Made by a program: the position numbers and the translations under genes. Shown piece by piece: positions 21,978-30,389 of a DNA stretch of 64,000 bases (position 1 is its first letter; every line of letters begins with the position of its first letter). The DNA comes from Chryseobacterium gleum (lineage in GTDB: Bacteria > Bacteroidota > Bacteroidia > Flavobacteriales_D > Crocinitomicaceae): positions 1 through 64,000 of the forward strand of contig CAMDAH010000005.1 of assembly GCA_945888625.1 (NCBI GenBank), in the 5' to 3' direction. The notes beneath the pieces were generated by a model that was not told the DNA's origin, ran no database searches, and saw only the letters and a list, made by a program, of their open reading frames with translations.

Positions 21978-23595
21978 ACTTCAATCCATTTAATTGTTTT
22001 TGAATTTCCTTCTCCAGTTCTTTGGATTCGGAGAAAAGGTTGTCCAAAATGGATTGAAATGCTTTCATTTTAGCTTCAAACTCAGCGGGTGTAATGTCCG
22101 TGTATTCGATTTTCACTTCGAAGTATTGCCCAGCACTAAAGCTGTAATTTTTTTCTTTTATTTGATCGTAAGAAACCACAACTGTAAAATCTTCAACGGC
22201 TTCGTGTTTGTTGAATGTATTGATGATTTTTTGTTCCTCTTCGTGAGAGAGCAATGTTTTTTGGTTTTTTCCCTCTTTTACAGTAGTGCCTAATTTGGAA
22301 GCATCCATCAATACGATATCGCCTTTTTTATTGGCGTTGTCAATAAACAAAATACTCACGTTAGTACCTGTAGTAGCAAAGATGTTACTCGGCATACTTA
22401 CCACACCGCGCAGCATTTTTTGTTCGACTAAGCGCTCACGAATCTTACGTTCAATACCACTTTGAGCGGTAATAAATCCAGTTGGTACAACAATGGCTGC
22501 TTTACCTTTTGCAGAAAGTGTGTGCATGATATGCTGAATAAATAAAGGATAAATTGCCATTCCTTCCTTTTTGGCATTGGGTACATTGGGTAGCCCAGCA
22601 AAAAATCGGTCGTGGTTTTCTTTGGTATCTAAATCCGCAACATAATCACTAAAGTCTAATTTGAAAGGAGGGTTAGAAACAATAAAATCAAATTGTTTCA
22701 ATTTGCCATTAGCTTCTTTATGATACGGCTCCAAGATAGTGTTGCCTTTTACAATGTTTGGGATGGAGTGAACCAAATCATTTAAGATTAAGTTCAAACG
22801 CAGTAAGTTAGAGGACTTTTGAGAAATGTCTTGCGAGTAAATCGTACACTTATCTTCACCAATGGCATGCGCCAGATTCATCAATAATGTACCAGAACCA
22901 GCTGAAGGGTCGTAACAAGTCACATCTTTTTCAACTTGTGTCACCAGACACTGCGCCATAATCTTCGCTACCGCATGGGGTGTGAAATACTCTGCATATG
23001 TACCACCACTATTGGTGTTGTAATCGCTAATTAAGTATTCAAATATGGTAGCGTAGAAGTCAAACTTCTCATGAAAGATATGCTCAAAACTAAATCCAAT
23101 CAATTTATTGATAATAGCTTTACAAAAGTCATCTCGCTTGTCCGTAACGTATTTACTAATGTTTTCGAATAGAACAATTTTTTCGCCCCCCTCAGTAACT
23201 ACCGAAAAGATGTCGCTGTTTTCTTTGGCGATTTCCAATAAGGTGTTGTCAAAAATCTCTGCAAAATTCGCCTCGTTCTGGCGTTCAAATAAACTGGATA
23301 TGAACTGCTTTGGCTTCAGGTGAGCTGTACTTTCACTCAGCTGCATCATGAGCATTTCATAATCATTCGCAGCATATTTCTTCAACTCCACTTCCCAATT
23401 TTCGGCTTTCGCTAATTTTGGTTCCAAACGTTTTATTTCGTAAACAAATTTATCGTTCAAGAATTTATACAAAAACACCTGCGTGATGATTTTAAATTCG
23501 TTGCCATCATTGCCCAAACCGTAATTGGCACAGACACTTTTTAAATCGTCTATGAGTGCTTTTGTTTGCTTTTCAAATGTTGCTGTTGTCGTCAT
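21970..23595 (-). CDS. hsdM: Type I restriction-modification methyltransferase HsdM
   Basis: This 541-aa protein has the N6-adenine methyltransferase motifs: CYDPSAGSGTLLMN (motif I, SAM binding, about 229-242) and the catalytic FIVSNPPFKLDF (motif IV NPPF, about 306), followed by ATTGTNVSILFI. The helical N-terminus (1-150) matches HsdM_N. It protects host DNA and forms the complex with HsdS and HsdR. It starts 18 bases after hsdR ends and overlaps hsdS. Confidence 0.94.
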   Translation of the reverse strand: MTTTATFEKQTKALIDDLKSVCANYGLGNDGNEFKIITQVFLYKFLNDKFVYEIKRLEPKLAKAENWEVELKKYAANDYEMLMMQLSESTAHLKPKQFISSLFERQNEANFAEIFDNTLLEIAKENSDIFSVVTEGGEKIVLFENISKYVTDKRDDFCKAIINKLIGFSFEHIFHEKFDFYATIFEYLISDYNTNSGGTYAEYFTPHAVAKIMAQCLVTQVEKDVTCYDPSAGSGTLLMNLAHAIGEDKCTIYSQDISQKSSNLLRLNLILNDLVHSIPNIVKGNTILEPYHKEANGKLKQFDFIVSNPPFKLDFSDYVADLDTKENHDRFFAGLPNVPNAKKEGMAIYPLFIQHIMHTLSAKGKAAIVVPTGFITAQSGIERKIRERLVEQKMLRGVVSMPSNIFATTGTNVSILFIDNANKKGDIVLMDASKLGTTVKEGKNQKTLLSHEEEQKIINTFNKHEAVEDFTVVVSYDQIKEKNYSFSAGQYFEVKIEYTDITPAEFEAKMKAFQSILDNLFSESKELEKEIQKQLNGLKYE

Positions 23596-23613
23596 TTATT
23601 TTTTCAATTTTTA

Positions 23614-26600
23614 TCAGGCAACTCTGCCATAAAATTCATTCATATATTCTTTCACCATCAAACCTTGAATCATGTTTGTTTGATCTAAGTTGATTTGTAA
23701 TTGGTGTTTTTTTAATAATTGCTCCAGTACCATTTTACCCATCATTCGCTCCACGTAGCTTTCATTCTCCATCATTTTAGAGTTTTGTACAATCTGAGCA
23801 TCCACTTCTTTTTTCAAACTTTGTAAGGCTTCACACAATTTACTTTCACTATCCGTTAATGGGTCTTTCTCCATTAATCGTTTATGTAGTCGAGCATATT
23901 TAGCATCGTTATCATATTTGGCTTTAAGTAGATGATTGGTGCGTTCCAATTCCTTAGAAGCATTGTAAATGGTTTCCAGCTCTCTTATGTTGGCCTCCAT
24001 CTCTTCCTTGGTTACTTCGTTTAAGTTTTTCTTTTTAAACAAGCGTTCCAATTCTTCTTTGAGTGAAACAAACATCGGGTCTTTCGGGTCAAAATTACCA
24101 CCTAATGATTCACGAGTTTTTTGCAAAATATCTTTCAGCTGATCAGCCAATACCATTTCCTCTTCTTTCACTTTCACGAAGGCAAATATCACATCTTCTA
24201 ATGCGATATTTAAAAGGTTACTGGTATCTACATTATTTTCAAATGCTTCTTTAGTATTTATAAGTGTTAAGCGGTTATTGGCCTCAATCGATAATTGAGT
24301 GAGTTTATGGAAGTCTAGTTTATCCAACATATCATAATTACCCGATAAACGAATACGGTTATACAAATCACGAGCGTTGTTTAATGCCTTCACAATTTCC
24401 AACATCTGTTTACGGTCGCTTATTTGCGTTATTTGTTGCGAAAAAACTTCAGCATTTTTGGTGTCATATTTAAATAACACATCTTTTATTTGATGTATCT
24501 CCGCAGTGATTTCTTCAGGGCTCTTAAAGATATTAGAATAATACTGCATTTCATCTCCAAGCTCAGCTTGAAGTTCATCAAAATAGGCACGATTCGTTTT
24601 GTCAAACTCTTTTTGAATGTCTGCAAAATCAACCACATAACCGTATCTAAAGTCGTTATAGGTTCTGTTTACGCGTGTTAAGGTTTGCAATAGGTTATGG
24701 GCCTTAATTACACGCCCAATGTATAGTTTCTTTAATCGAGGTGCATCAAAACCCGTTAAGAGCATATTGAAAACGAATAAAAAATCTATTTTACCCTCTT
24801 TAAAATCTTCTACTTTTTCTTTGCGTTCATCTTTTGTTCCGATGTCATGCAAAATAAGTGCTGCGGATTTTACTTTGCTTTCAATTTTCTTTTTATCACC
24901 ATAGCTACTTGAGGTTTCTGCAGCCATTAAAAGGCTTTCATCTTGGCTTTTCGAATAGTTCGATTCAAAGATCTCGAACATCATTTTTGCTTGTTCTGAT
25001 GAATCGCAAACCACCATGCCTCCAATGGTATTATCAATCATTGCAATTCGTGCATTTTCAAAATCTTTCACGATGTAATCAAGCATTGGTTCAACAAATT
25101 TAGGATGTGCATACACCATCTTTTTTTTTGCATCACCTTTCAGCAGTTTTATATCTTCCAATGCTTGCTGCAAACTTAGCTTGTACTTAGTTTCAATTTC
25201 TTCTCTGATTAAACGTAAGGTATAGCCATCCGCAATAGAAGAATTATAATAGTATTTGTGAATGTAGCCGCCAAATAAGGATTTCGAATTAAAATCAGTT
25301 CCAAGCAGTGGAGTGCCAGTTAATCCGATTTTTATTGCATTCATATCTGATTCATGCAGGTTAGCCAAAAAACTTCCCTTGGGATTGTAACTTCTATGTA
25401 CCTCATCCAGAAAGTAAACTCGTTGGATATTTAAGTTGTAATCATTATTTCTAATGACGTCAGAATCATCTTCAAATTTTTGAATATTTACTACAGTGAT
25501 TTCAGCCTTTCCTGAATTGTTATGTATTACACTAGTAGATTTTATATCACGAGAAAATTCTTCCCGAGAGCTTATGTTATGCACCACAAGTCCTCTGCTC
25601 TTAAATTCCCTCCCAGCTTGTATTAACAAGTCAATACGGTCAACAATAAAATAAAATTTAGGCACAACCCCTTTCGATTGATAATAATCAGTGAGGTACT
25701 TTACGCTGTAGTATGCTAAGGCCGTTTTACCGCTGCCTTGCGTATGCCAAATAATCCCTTTTTTTATTCCTTCTTCAAGTTTCTTTTCTATGGCTTTCGT
25801 AGCAAAAAGCTGCGGATAACGCATAATGTGCTTCTGAAGTCCATTTTTTTCTTTCACATAAGCCAAACCATATTGCAATAGAAAAGATAAACGTTCACGT
25901 TGAAACAAGGAAGTACAAATTCTATTAGTGGGTGTATCGGGGTTTTTATTGGTGATAAATTCAGCGGAATGTTTAATTCCTACTAAATTGGTGTCTTTTA
26001 AAATAGCGGCTTCAATATCGTCAGGTATATCAGATAATAATTTAGCCAGATCAAATTTTTCCTCTTCCCTGAAATAATTAAACCCTGGTTTTTGATAGGA
26101 AGCGGTGGCATAAAACGCACCTTCAATGGGTAGAGGGGAGCTGTCGTCATACTCCATGTTATTGGAGAAAACCATTAACTGAGTAAGGTTTACAAACTTT
26201 CTAAATTTCTTATTCTCAAATCGAGTTTGAATGCGTTTGTGTTCCGCTAAAACACCATCTTGGTTATTAGGTTTCTTGACCTCTATAAAAGCCAAAGGCA
26301 TCCCATTGATTAAAAGAATAATATCGGGGCGAAACTCATCATCATCTTTCTTATAGGTAAGTTCAGTTACAACATTAAATGTATTGTTGTTGAAATTTTC
26401 AAAGTCAATAATTCTTGTTCCAGAAGTGGCAATTAATTTTTCGTAAAACGCTTTACCTAAATCTTCGTTTTCTAAACTAAGTGAAACTTCATCGTATAAG
26501 CGCTTCGCATCGCCATCGGTAAAATCAGGATTTAATCGTTTGATGCTTGTATTAAAAATATTTACAAAAATATTTGTTGTTTCATCCCATGATTGTCCTT

Positions 26601-26685
26601 TCAACGAGAGGTAATCATATCCCAAGCGCACCAGGTGCAGTATAGTTGGAATTTTTACTCTAGAATCTTCGTTATGTACCGCCAT
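23614..26685 (-). CDS. hsdR: Type I restriction endonuclease subunit HsdR
   Basis: This 1023-aa protein has an N-terminal RecB-like nuclease (FRPDIILLINGMPLAFIEVKKPNNQ, about 120-145, D...ExK), SF2 translocase motifs (WHTQGSGKTALAYYSVKYL, Walker A, about 316; FLDEVHRSY, DExH-like box, about 423; GLTGTPL; TRVNRTYND, motif VI) and a helical C-terminus for HsdM binding. It cleaves unmethylated DNA after translocation. It is the first gene of the minus-strand run ending at the exonuclease-FISUMP gene. Catalytic residues are intact. No palindromic WYL-type operator occurs upstream, unlike in the left half of the island. Confidence 0.94.
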   Translation of the reverse strand: MAVHNEDSRVKIPTILHLVRLGYDYLSLKGQSWDETTNIFVNIFNTSIKRLNPDFTDGDAKRLYDEVSLSLENEDLGKAFYEKLIATSGTRIIDFENFNNNTFNVVTELTYKKDDDEFRPDIILLINGMPLAFIEVKKPNNQDGVLAEHKRIQTRFENKKFRKFVNLTQLMVFSNNMEYDDSSPLPIEGAFYATASYQKPGFNYFREEEKFDLAKLLSDIPDDIEAAILKDTNLVGIKHSAEFITNKNPDTPTNRICTSLFQRERLSFLLQYGLAYVKEKNGLQKHIMRYPQLFATKAIEKKLEEGIKKGIIWHTQGSGKTALAYYSVKYLTDYYQSKGVVPKFYFIVDRIDLLIQAGREFKSRGLVVHNISSREEFSRDIKSTSVIHNNSGKAEITVVNIQKFEDDSDVIRNNDYNLNIQRVYFLDEVHRSYNPKGSFLANLHESDMNAIKIGLTGTPLLGTDFNSKSLFGGYIHKYYYNSSIADGYTLRLIREEIETKYKLSLQQALEDIKLLKGDAKKKMVYAHPKFVEPMLDYIVKDFENARIAMIDNTIGGMVVCDSSEQAKMMFEIFESNYSKSQDESLLMAAETSSSYGDKKKIESKVKSAALILHDIGTKDERKEKVEDFKEGKIDFLFVFNMLLTGFDAPRLKKLYIGRVIKAHNLLQTLTRVNRTYNDFRYGYVVDFADIQKEFDKTNRAYFDELQAELGDEMQYYSNIFKSPEEITAEIHQIKDVLFKYDTKNAEVFSQQITQISDRKQMLEIVKALNNARDLYNRIRLSGNYDMLDKLDFHKLTQLSIEANNRLTLINTKEAFENNVDTSNLLNIALEDVIFAFVKVKEEEMVLADQLKDILQKTRESLGGNFDPKDPMFVSLKEELERLFKKKNLNEVTKEEMEANIRELETIYNASKELERTNHLLKAKYDNDAKYARLHKRLMEKDPLTDSESKLCEALQSLKKEVDAQIVQNSKMMENESYVERMMGKMVLEQLLKKHQLQINLDQTNMIQGLMVKEYMNEFYGRVA

Positions 26686-26980
26686 GAAATTGGTTATTAA
26701 TCTAATAGATTTATTTGTAAAGATAATATAAAAACCCCTTTGTTTTTTTTCAATTATTTGATCTAAATTTCGCCATCCTCCTCAAAATTTTTTCAGCTGG
26801 CCCAAAATCAAAGTCCTAATTATGCTTTAATCACTTTACCCGCGAATTAGGACAATAAGATCGACTTAGCCAAATCTTTGACCTGAATTGTCAAACTATT
26901 TTTTCGAGTAGATTTCGGTATTAACTTGAATTATCAAATGAAACTTAGAATTTTAAAGAAATCAAAAAGCCCTTAAAACA
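26686..26980. other. Intergenic spacer upstream of hsdR, no gene seen
   Basis: This AT-rich stretch has no credible ORF, tRNA or array. It should hold the hsdR promoter, but I could not find a clean TTTG-N19-TAnnTTTG on the minus strand; the nearest is TATCTTTA about 30 bases upstream of the start. It separates the island from the tRNA-Asp region and is the probable right edge of the island. Confidence 0.5.
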
Positions 26981-27015
26981 AAAACCCTAAGATAGTTGAT
27001 ACATCCTAGGGTTTT
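26981..27015 (-). terminator. Terminator of tRNA-Asp
   Basis: On the minus strand, AAAACCCTAGGAT pairs with ATCTTAGGGTTTT across a 9-nt loop and is followed by a T-rich run (TGTTTT). It lies about 50 bases after the tRNA 3' end. Confidence 0.75.
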
Positions 27016-27066
27016 CTAATCCTCCAGCCATAGAGGCTTTTCTTTTTAACGCTTTAACGTTCTGTG

Positions 27067-27140
27067 CGGTCTGGACGGGACTCGAACCCGCGACCCCATG
27101 CGTGACAGGCATGTATTCTAACCAACTGAACTACCAAACC
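27067..27140 (-). tRNA. tRNA-Asp (GTC)
   Basis: The 74-nt cloverleaf reads GGTTTGG at its 5' end, paired with CCAGACC (one G-T pair), with TAGTTCAGTTGGTTAGA in the D arm, anticodon loop CTGTCAC with anticodon GTC, and GGGTTCGAGTCCC in the T arm. CCA is not encoded. Its 3' end faces the defence island, the orientation used by tRNA-directed integrases, but I found no copy of the tRNA end at the other island edge. Confidence 0.96.
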
Positions 27141-27218
27141 AATTTTTTAACCGTTTTTAAACGATTTCCAGAAACATCTGGATTCAAAATCGTGTGAACC
27201 TTATTGCTAAAGCGGTTA

Positions 27219-27249
27219 CAAAAGTAACGCGAATTTTCAAATAAGCAAA
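27219..27249 (-). promoter_or_regulatory. Bacteroidota promoter of tRNA-Asp
   Basis: The minus strand reads TTTG (27249-27246), 19 nt, then TACTTTTG (27226-27219), an exact TTTG-N19-TAnnTTTG promoter. Transcription would start about 70 nt upstream of the mature tRNA. Confidence 0.8.
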
Positions 27250-27324
27250 CATATATTGATAAAAAATCGTGCTGTAACCAAAACAGAAATAAATGGTTTA
27301 TCTTCATGGTCAATTTTACTTAAG

Positions 27325-28656
27325 ATGAAAAAATCAGTGCTTTTACTACTTCTTATCTGTAACTATTCAGGTAGTTTTACCCAAATAATTGAAATACTTG
27401 TTCACCAAAAAAAAGTAATATGTTCTGAAATTAAGGTGCTTAACTCTGGCGAACGCGAGTGTAACCTCAGCATTATGCCCGACGGCAAAACACTCTACTT
27501 TATGTCAACTAGAAGTCAAAAAAATGGAGCTGTTGGTGGTAATGGTGACATCTACCAGTCGAAATTCGTGCATAATTCTTGGCAAGTTCCTACAGCACTT
27601 GGCGAGAACATCAACACCTTTTCGGGAGAAGATGAGCCTTCAGTGGATGCCGACGGAGAAAATGTTTTTTATCAAAGTTGGAATGGCGATTGGAGAGCTA
27701 AATCAGGGCCTTATTTTAAATCACAACTTAAGTCAGGCGACTGGGGAAAAGGAATTGGTTTGGGTGGAGGAATAACACAATTCTTTGCTAAAGAATCCAG
27801 TGCGAACATGGGGTATGGTACGGATGGTATGGCTGTATCTTCTGATGGAAATCTTTTTATCGTCGCGTGTGGACCTGATTACAATAGCGCCATGGATATT
27901 TATTATAGCACCAAAAAAAATGGTGTTTGGTCCTTCCCCAAAATAATGGGTATTTCAACAGATGGGGATGAACGTTCCGTATTTATTGCTGGCGATAATA
28001 AAACCATTTATTTTTCATCCGATGGACATGGAGGATTTGGTGGTTTAGATATTTTCAAAGTGGTAATTGGAGAAAATGGAAAACTAGGTGACATTATCAA
28101 CATCGGGGAGCCCTTTAATACAGCAGCAGATGACCAGGGATTTGTAGCATCTGTTGATGGAAAATCTGCTTTCTTCATTCGTAATCTAGATATTTATTAT
28201 GCCGATATTTCCAACCTTACAGAAAAAATAAAGCCGAAAAATGAAACAGTAGAAACTCCCAAACCCACTTTACTTCCAACTGAGGAACCTGAAATAAGGA
28301 AACAAACGACCTTCGACTCCATAGTTATAACTGTTTATTTTAATTTTAACGAGTCCCTTCTCTCTCCCTCAGAAAAACTTAAATTAATAACTCAGTTAAA
28401 TGCACTTAACAATTTAGGAGATTACGCAATATCGCTAGCTGGACATTGCGATAACGTAGGACCAAACGCTTACAACGACGAGCTATCAACATTAAGAATC
28501 AATACCGTTTATTCACTACTCGGAAATACAGGTGTCAAAGCTCCGAACATCAAACAAATGGCATTCGGTGAAAATATGCCCAAGGAAAACAACGCAACTG
28601 AAGCAGGTCGAAAGCTCAACCGCAGAGTAGATATCACCCTTAAAAAAAAGAATTGA
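27325..28656 (+). CDS. Exported OmpA-family protein with PD40-like propeller
   Basis: The ATG at 27325 gives a 443-aa protein with a proper signal peptide (MKKSVLLLLLICNYSGSFTQ); the longer reading has a non-signal leader. Residues about 40-290 contain repeated beta-propeller blades (CNLSIMPDGKTLYFMSTR; EPSVDADGENVFY; RSVFIAGDNKTIYFSSDGHGGFGGLDIF), as in PD40/WD40-like proteins. The last 110 residues are an OmpA C-terminal peptidoglycan-binding domain (VYFNFNESLLSPSEKLKL; GHCDNVGPNAYNDELSTLRI; GRKLNRRVDITL). This layout is common in Bacteroidota envelope proteins, including PorE-like T9SS proteins, but no TPR region is present. It probably anchors the outer membrane to peptidoglycan. Confidence 0.8.
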   Translation: MKKSVLLLLLICNYSGSFTQIIEILVHQKKVICSEIKVLNSGERECNLSIMPDGKTLYFMSTRSQKNGAVGGNGDIYQSKFVHNSWQVPTALGENINTFSGEDEPSVDADGENVFYQSWNGDWRAKSGPYFKSQLKSGDWGKGIGLGGGITQFFAKESSANMGYGTDGMAVSSDGNLFIVACGPDYNSAMDIYYSTKKNGVWSFPKIMGISTDGDERSVFIAGDNKTIYFSSDGHGGFGGLDIFKVVIGENGKLGDIINIGEPFNTAADDQGFVASVDGKSAFFIRNLDIYYADISNLTEKIKPKNETVETPKPTLLPTEEPEIRKQTTFDSIVITVYFNFNESLLSPSEKLKLITQLNALNNLGDYAISLAGHCDNVGPNAYNDELSTLRINTVYSLLGNTGVKAPNIKQMAFGENMPKENNATEAGRKLNRRVDITLKKKN

Positions 28657-28669
28657 AGTTGATTTCTAC

Positions 28670-29521
28670 CTAAATTTCCGATAGAAAAAACGTTTCTTTT
28701 ACACGCACTCCTTTTTCAGTTTCTTCAAGCGTACAACACTCATTTACACTATCGTGCTCTAAGAAAAGCACATAGTCATGTTGAGCGGCACGGCTTAAAA
28801 ATTGGCTTTTTTCTTTAAGCGTAATTAAGGGACGAGTGTCGTAACCCATCACGTAAGGAAGGGGAATGTGACCAACACTTGGTAATAAATCGGCCATAAA
28901 AACAAGGGTTTTTCCTTTATATTGAATATGGGGGATCATCATGCTATCTGTATGACCGTCAACAAACAAGACCTTCATATTTTCAAAAATTCCTTCCGAC
29001 TGATTACCACTTCGCTCTATAAAATTCAATTGACCGCTTTCTTGTATCGGCAAGATGTTTTCGCTTAAAAAGGAAGCTTTTTCCCTTGGATTTGGCTTGG
29101 TAGCCCACTCCCAATGTTGCTCATTACTCCAATACTTAGCATTTTTGAAAACAGGTTGATAGCCATTCTTTGAATCATTCCACTTAATAGCTCCACCACA
29201 ATGATCAAAATGCAAGTGGGTCAAAAAAACATCCGTAATGTCATCCTCATGAAATCCCAACTCGGCAAGACTTTTTGATAATGTCGCATTTCCATAAAGA
29301 AAATAATAAGAAAAAAACTTTTCGGACTGCTTATCGCCTATCCCAGCATCAATAAGCATTAAACGCTTACCATCTTCAATTAATAAGCAACGTAATGCCC
29401 AAGAACACATATTATTTTCGTCGGCAGGATTGGTTCGTTGCCACAAGGACTTTGGAACCACTCCGAACATTGCCCCTCCATCTAGTTTAAAATATCCCGT
29501 ATTAATTACGTGTAATTTCAT
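28670..29521 (-). CDS. Metallo-beta-lactamase-fold hydrolase
   Basis: This 283-aa protein has the binuclear zinc motif FLTHLHFDHCGG (HxHxDH, about 111-122), a later His in FVDGHTDSMM (about 200), D in VFMADLLPS and H in FLEHDS near the end. It resembles the cytosolic lactonase/glyoxalase-like branch that includes quorum-quenching enzymes. There is no signal peptide. The substrate cannot be read from the sequence. It converges with the OmpA gene and sits 3 bases downstream of the DUF1573 lipoprotein gene, so the two are probably cotranscribed. Confidence 0.8.
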   Translation of the reverse strand: MKLHVINTGYFKLDGGAMFGVVPKSLWQRTNPADENNMCSWALRCLLIEDGKRLMLIDAGIGDKQSEKFFSYYFLYGNATLSKSLAELGFHEDDITDVFLTHLHFDHCGGAIKWNDSKNGYQPVFKNAKYWSNEQHWEWATKPNPREKASFLSENILPIQESGQLNFIERSGNQSEGIFENMKVLFVDGHTDSMMIPHIQYKGKTLVFMADLLPSVGHIPLPYVMGYDTRPLITLKEKSQFLSRAAQHDYVLFLEHDSVNECCTLEETEKGVRVKETFFLSEI

Positions 29522-29524
29522 CGT

Positions 29525-30016
29525 CTACTTTTTAACAGCAACAAATGCATGGATAGTCAGCACAAACATCGAGGGATCTGTATTGGCCGAAACCGTGATT
29601 TTTTTGGTTTGCTCTTTGGATTGTAATTCAGTAGGAAGAAAAACTACTTCAATAACATCGGTTTTTCCCGGTGCGATCGGCGCTTCAGGTTTTTTGGGAG
29701 TAGTGCAGCCACAGCTTGCCGAAACATCACTAATCACCAGCGGTTTCTTGCCCGTATTGGTCACTTTAAAAAGCACTTTATTCCTCGACCCTTGTATGAT
29801 ATTACCAAAATCATGATCAATTTTATCGAACGACATCGTAGTAAGTGAATTCTTTAATGCCAATTCCTCCTTTTCGGTATCTTTTAGTATTTCTTTTAAA
29901 GCCTCTTCGTTTTCTTCATTGGCAACAATGGCGGATTCGGCTTTCGTTTTACTTGGTTTATCCGTTGAACAAGCAAAAAGAGAAATAACAAGTAAAAAAC
30001 TAAAAATAATTTTCAT
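29525..30016 (-). CDS. DUF1573 lipoprotein
   Basis: The ATG at 30016 gives a 163-aa protein with a lipoprotein signal (MKIIFSFLLVISLFACS, lipobox cysteine at about 17) and a spacer rich in E, K and A. The C-terminal 100 residues match DUF1573: DHDFGNIIQGSRNKVLFKVTNTGKKPLVISDVSASCGCTTPK, with the conserved SCGCT motif. Such immunoglobulin-like envelope proteins are abundant in Bacteroidota; their function is not known. The ORF could start 8 codons earlier, but that would spoil the signal peptide. Confidence 0.85.
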   Translation of the reverse strand: MKIIFSFLLVISLFACSTDKPSKTKAESAIVANEENEEALKEILKDTEKEELALKNSLTTMSFDKIDHDFGNIIQGSRNKVLFKVTNTGKKPLVISDVSASCGCTTPKKPEAPIAPGKTDVIEVVFLPTELQSKEQTKKITVSANTDPSMFVLTIHAFVAVKK

Positions 30017-30125
30017 GAATAAAAGTTTTAGGTTAAACAAAGATAAGATTTCTAGTTGTGTTCAACTTAGATAAGCACTTAAAAATTCATGTGTTTTAGA
30101 TGAGCATTATTCTAAATACAAGCAT

Positions 30126-30153
30126 AAAAAAGCCTCTCGAATAAACGAAAGGC
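30126..30153 (-). terminator. Terminator of tRNA-His
   Basis: On the minus strand, GCCTTTCG pairs with CGAGAGGC across TTTATT and is followed by TTTTTT, a classic intrinsic terminator 7 bases after the tRNA. Confidence 0.85.
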
Positions 30154-30159
30154 CTTAGG

Positions 30160-30234
30160 GGAGGGAGACGGGTCTCGAACCCGCGACCTTCGGTACCACA
30201 AACCGACGCTCTAACCAACTGAGCTACAACCTCC
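30160..30234 (-). tRNA. tRNA-His (GTG)
   Basis: The anticodon arm TCGGT-TTGTGGT-ACCGA gives anticodon GTG. The D arm (TAGCTCAGTTGGTTAGAGC) and T arm (GCGGGTTCGAGACCCGT) are normal. The extra 5' G (G-1) opposite C73 marks tRNA-His. The acceptor stem GAGGTTG/CTCCCTC has mismatches at pairs 5 and 6 (T-C, T-T), which is unusual. The -7-like TATATTTG lies at 30248-30255 on the minus strand. CCA is not encoded. Confidence 0.9.
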
Positions 30235-30389
30235 ATTATTGTGGCAACAAATATAATCATTTAAGCTGAATAGTATGCAAAAAAACGTACTCTTTTTACA
30301 GCGATTCACGCGATAGAAAGTAGCATTAACAACTAAATTATTGAAAAATAAAGAACGAATAAAGCCGTTAAACCTTACCTTTGCTTCAT

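Noticed and set aside
26981..27140. tRNA-Asp as attachment site of the island
   Set aside because: The tRNA faces the island, but I found no repeat of its 3' end near 400-720 and no integrase gene in the window.
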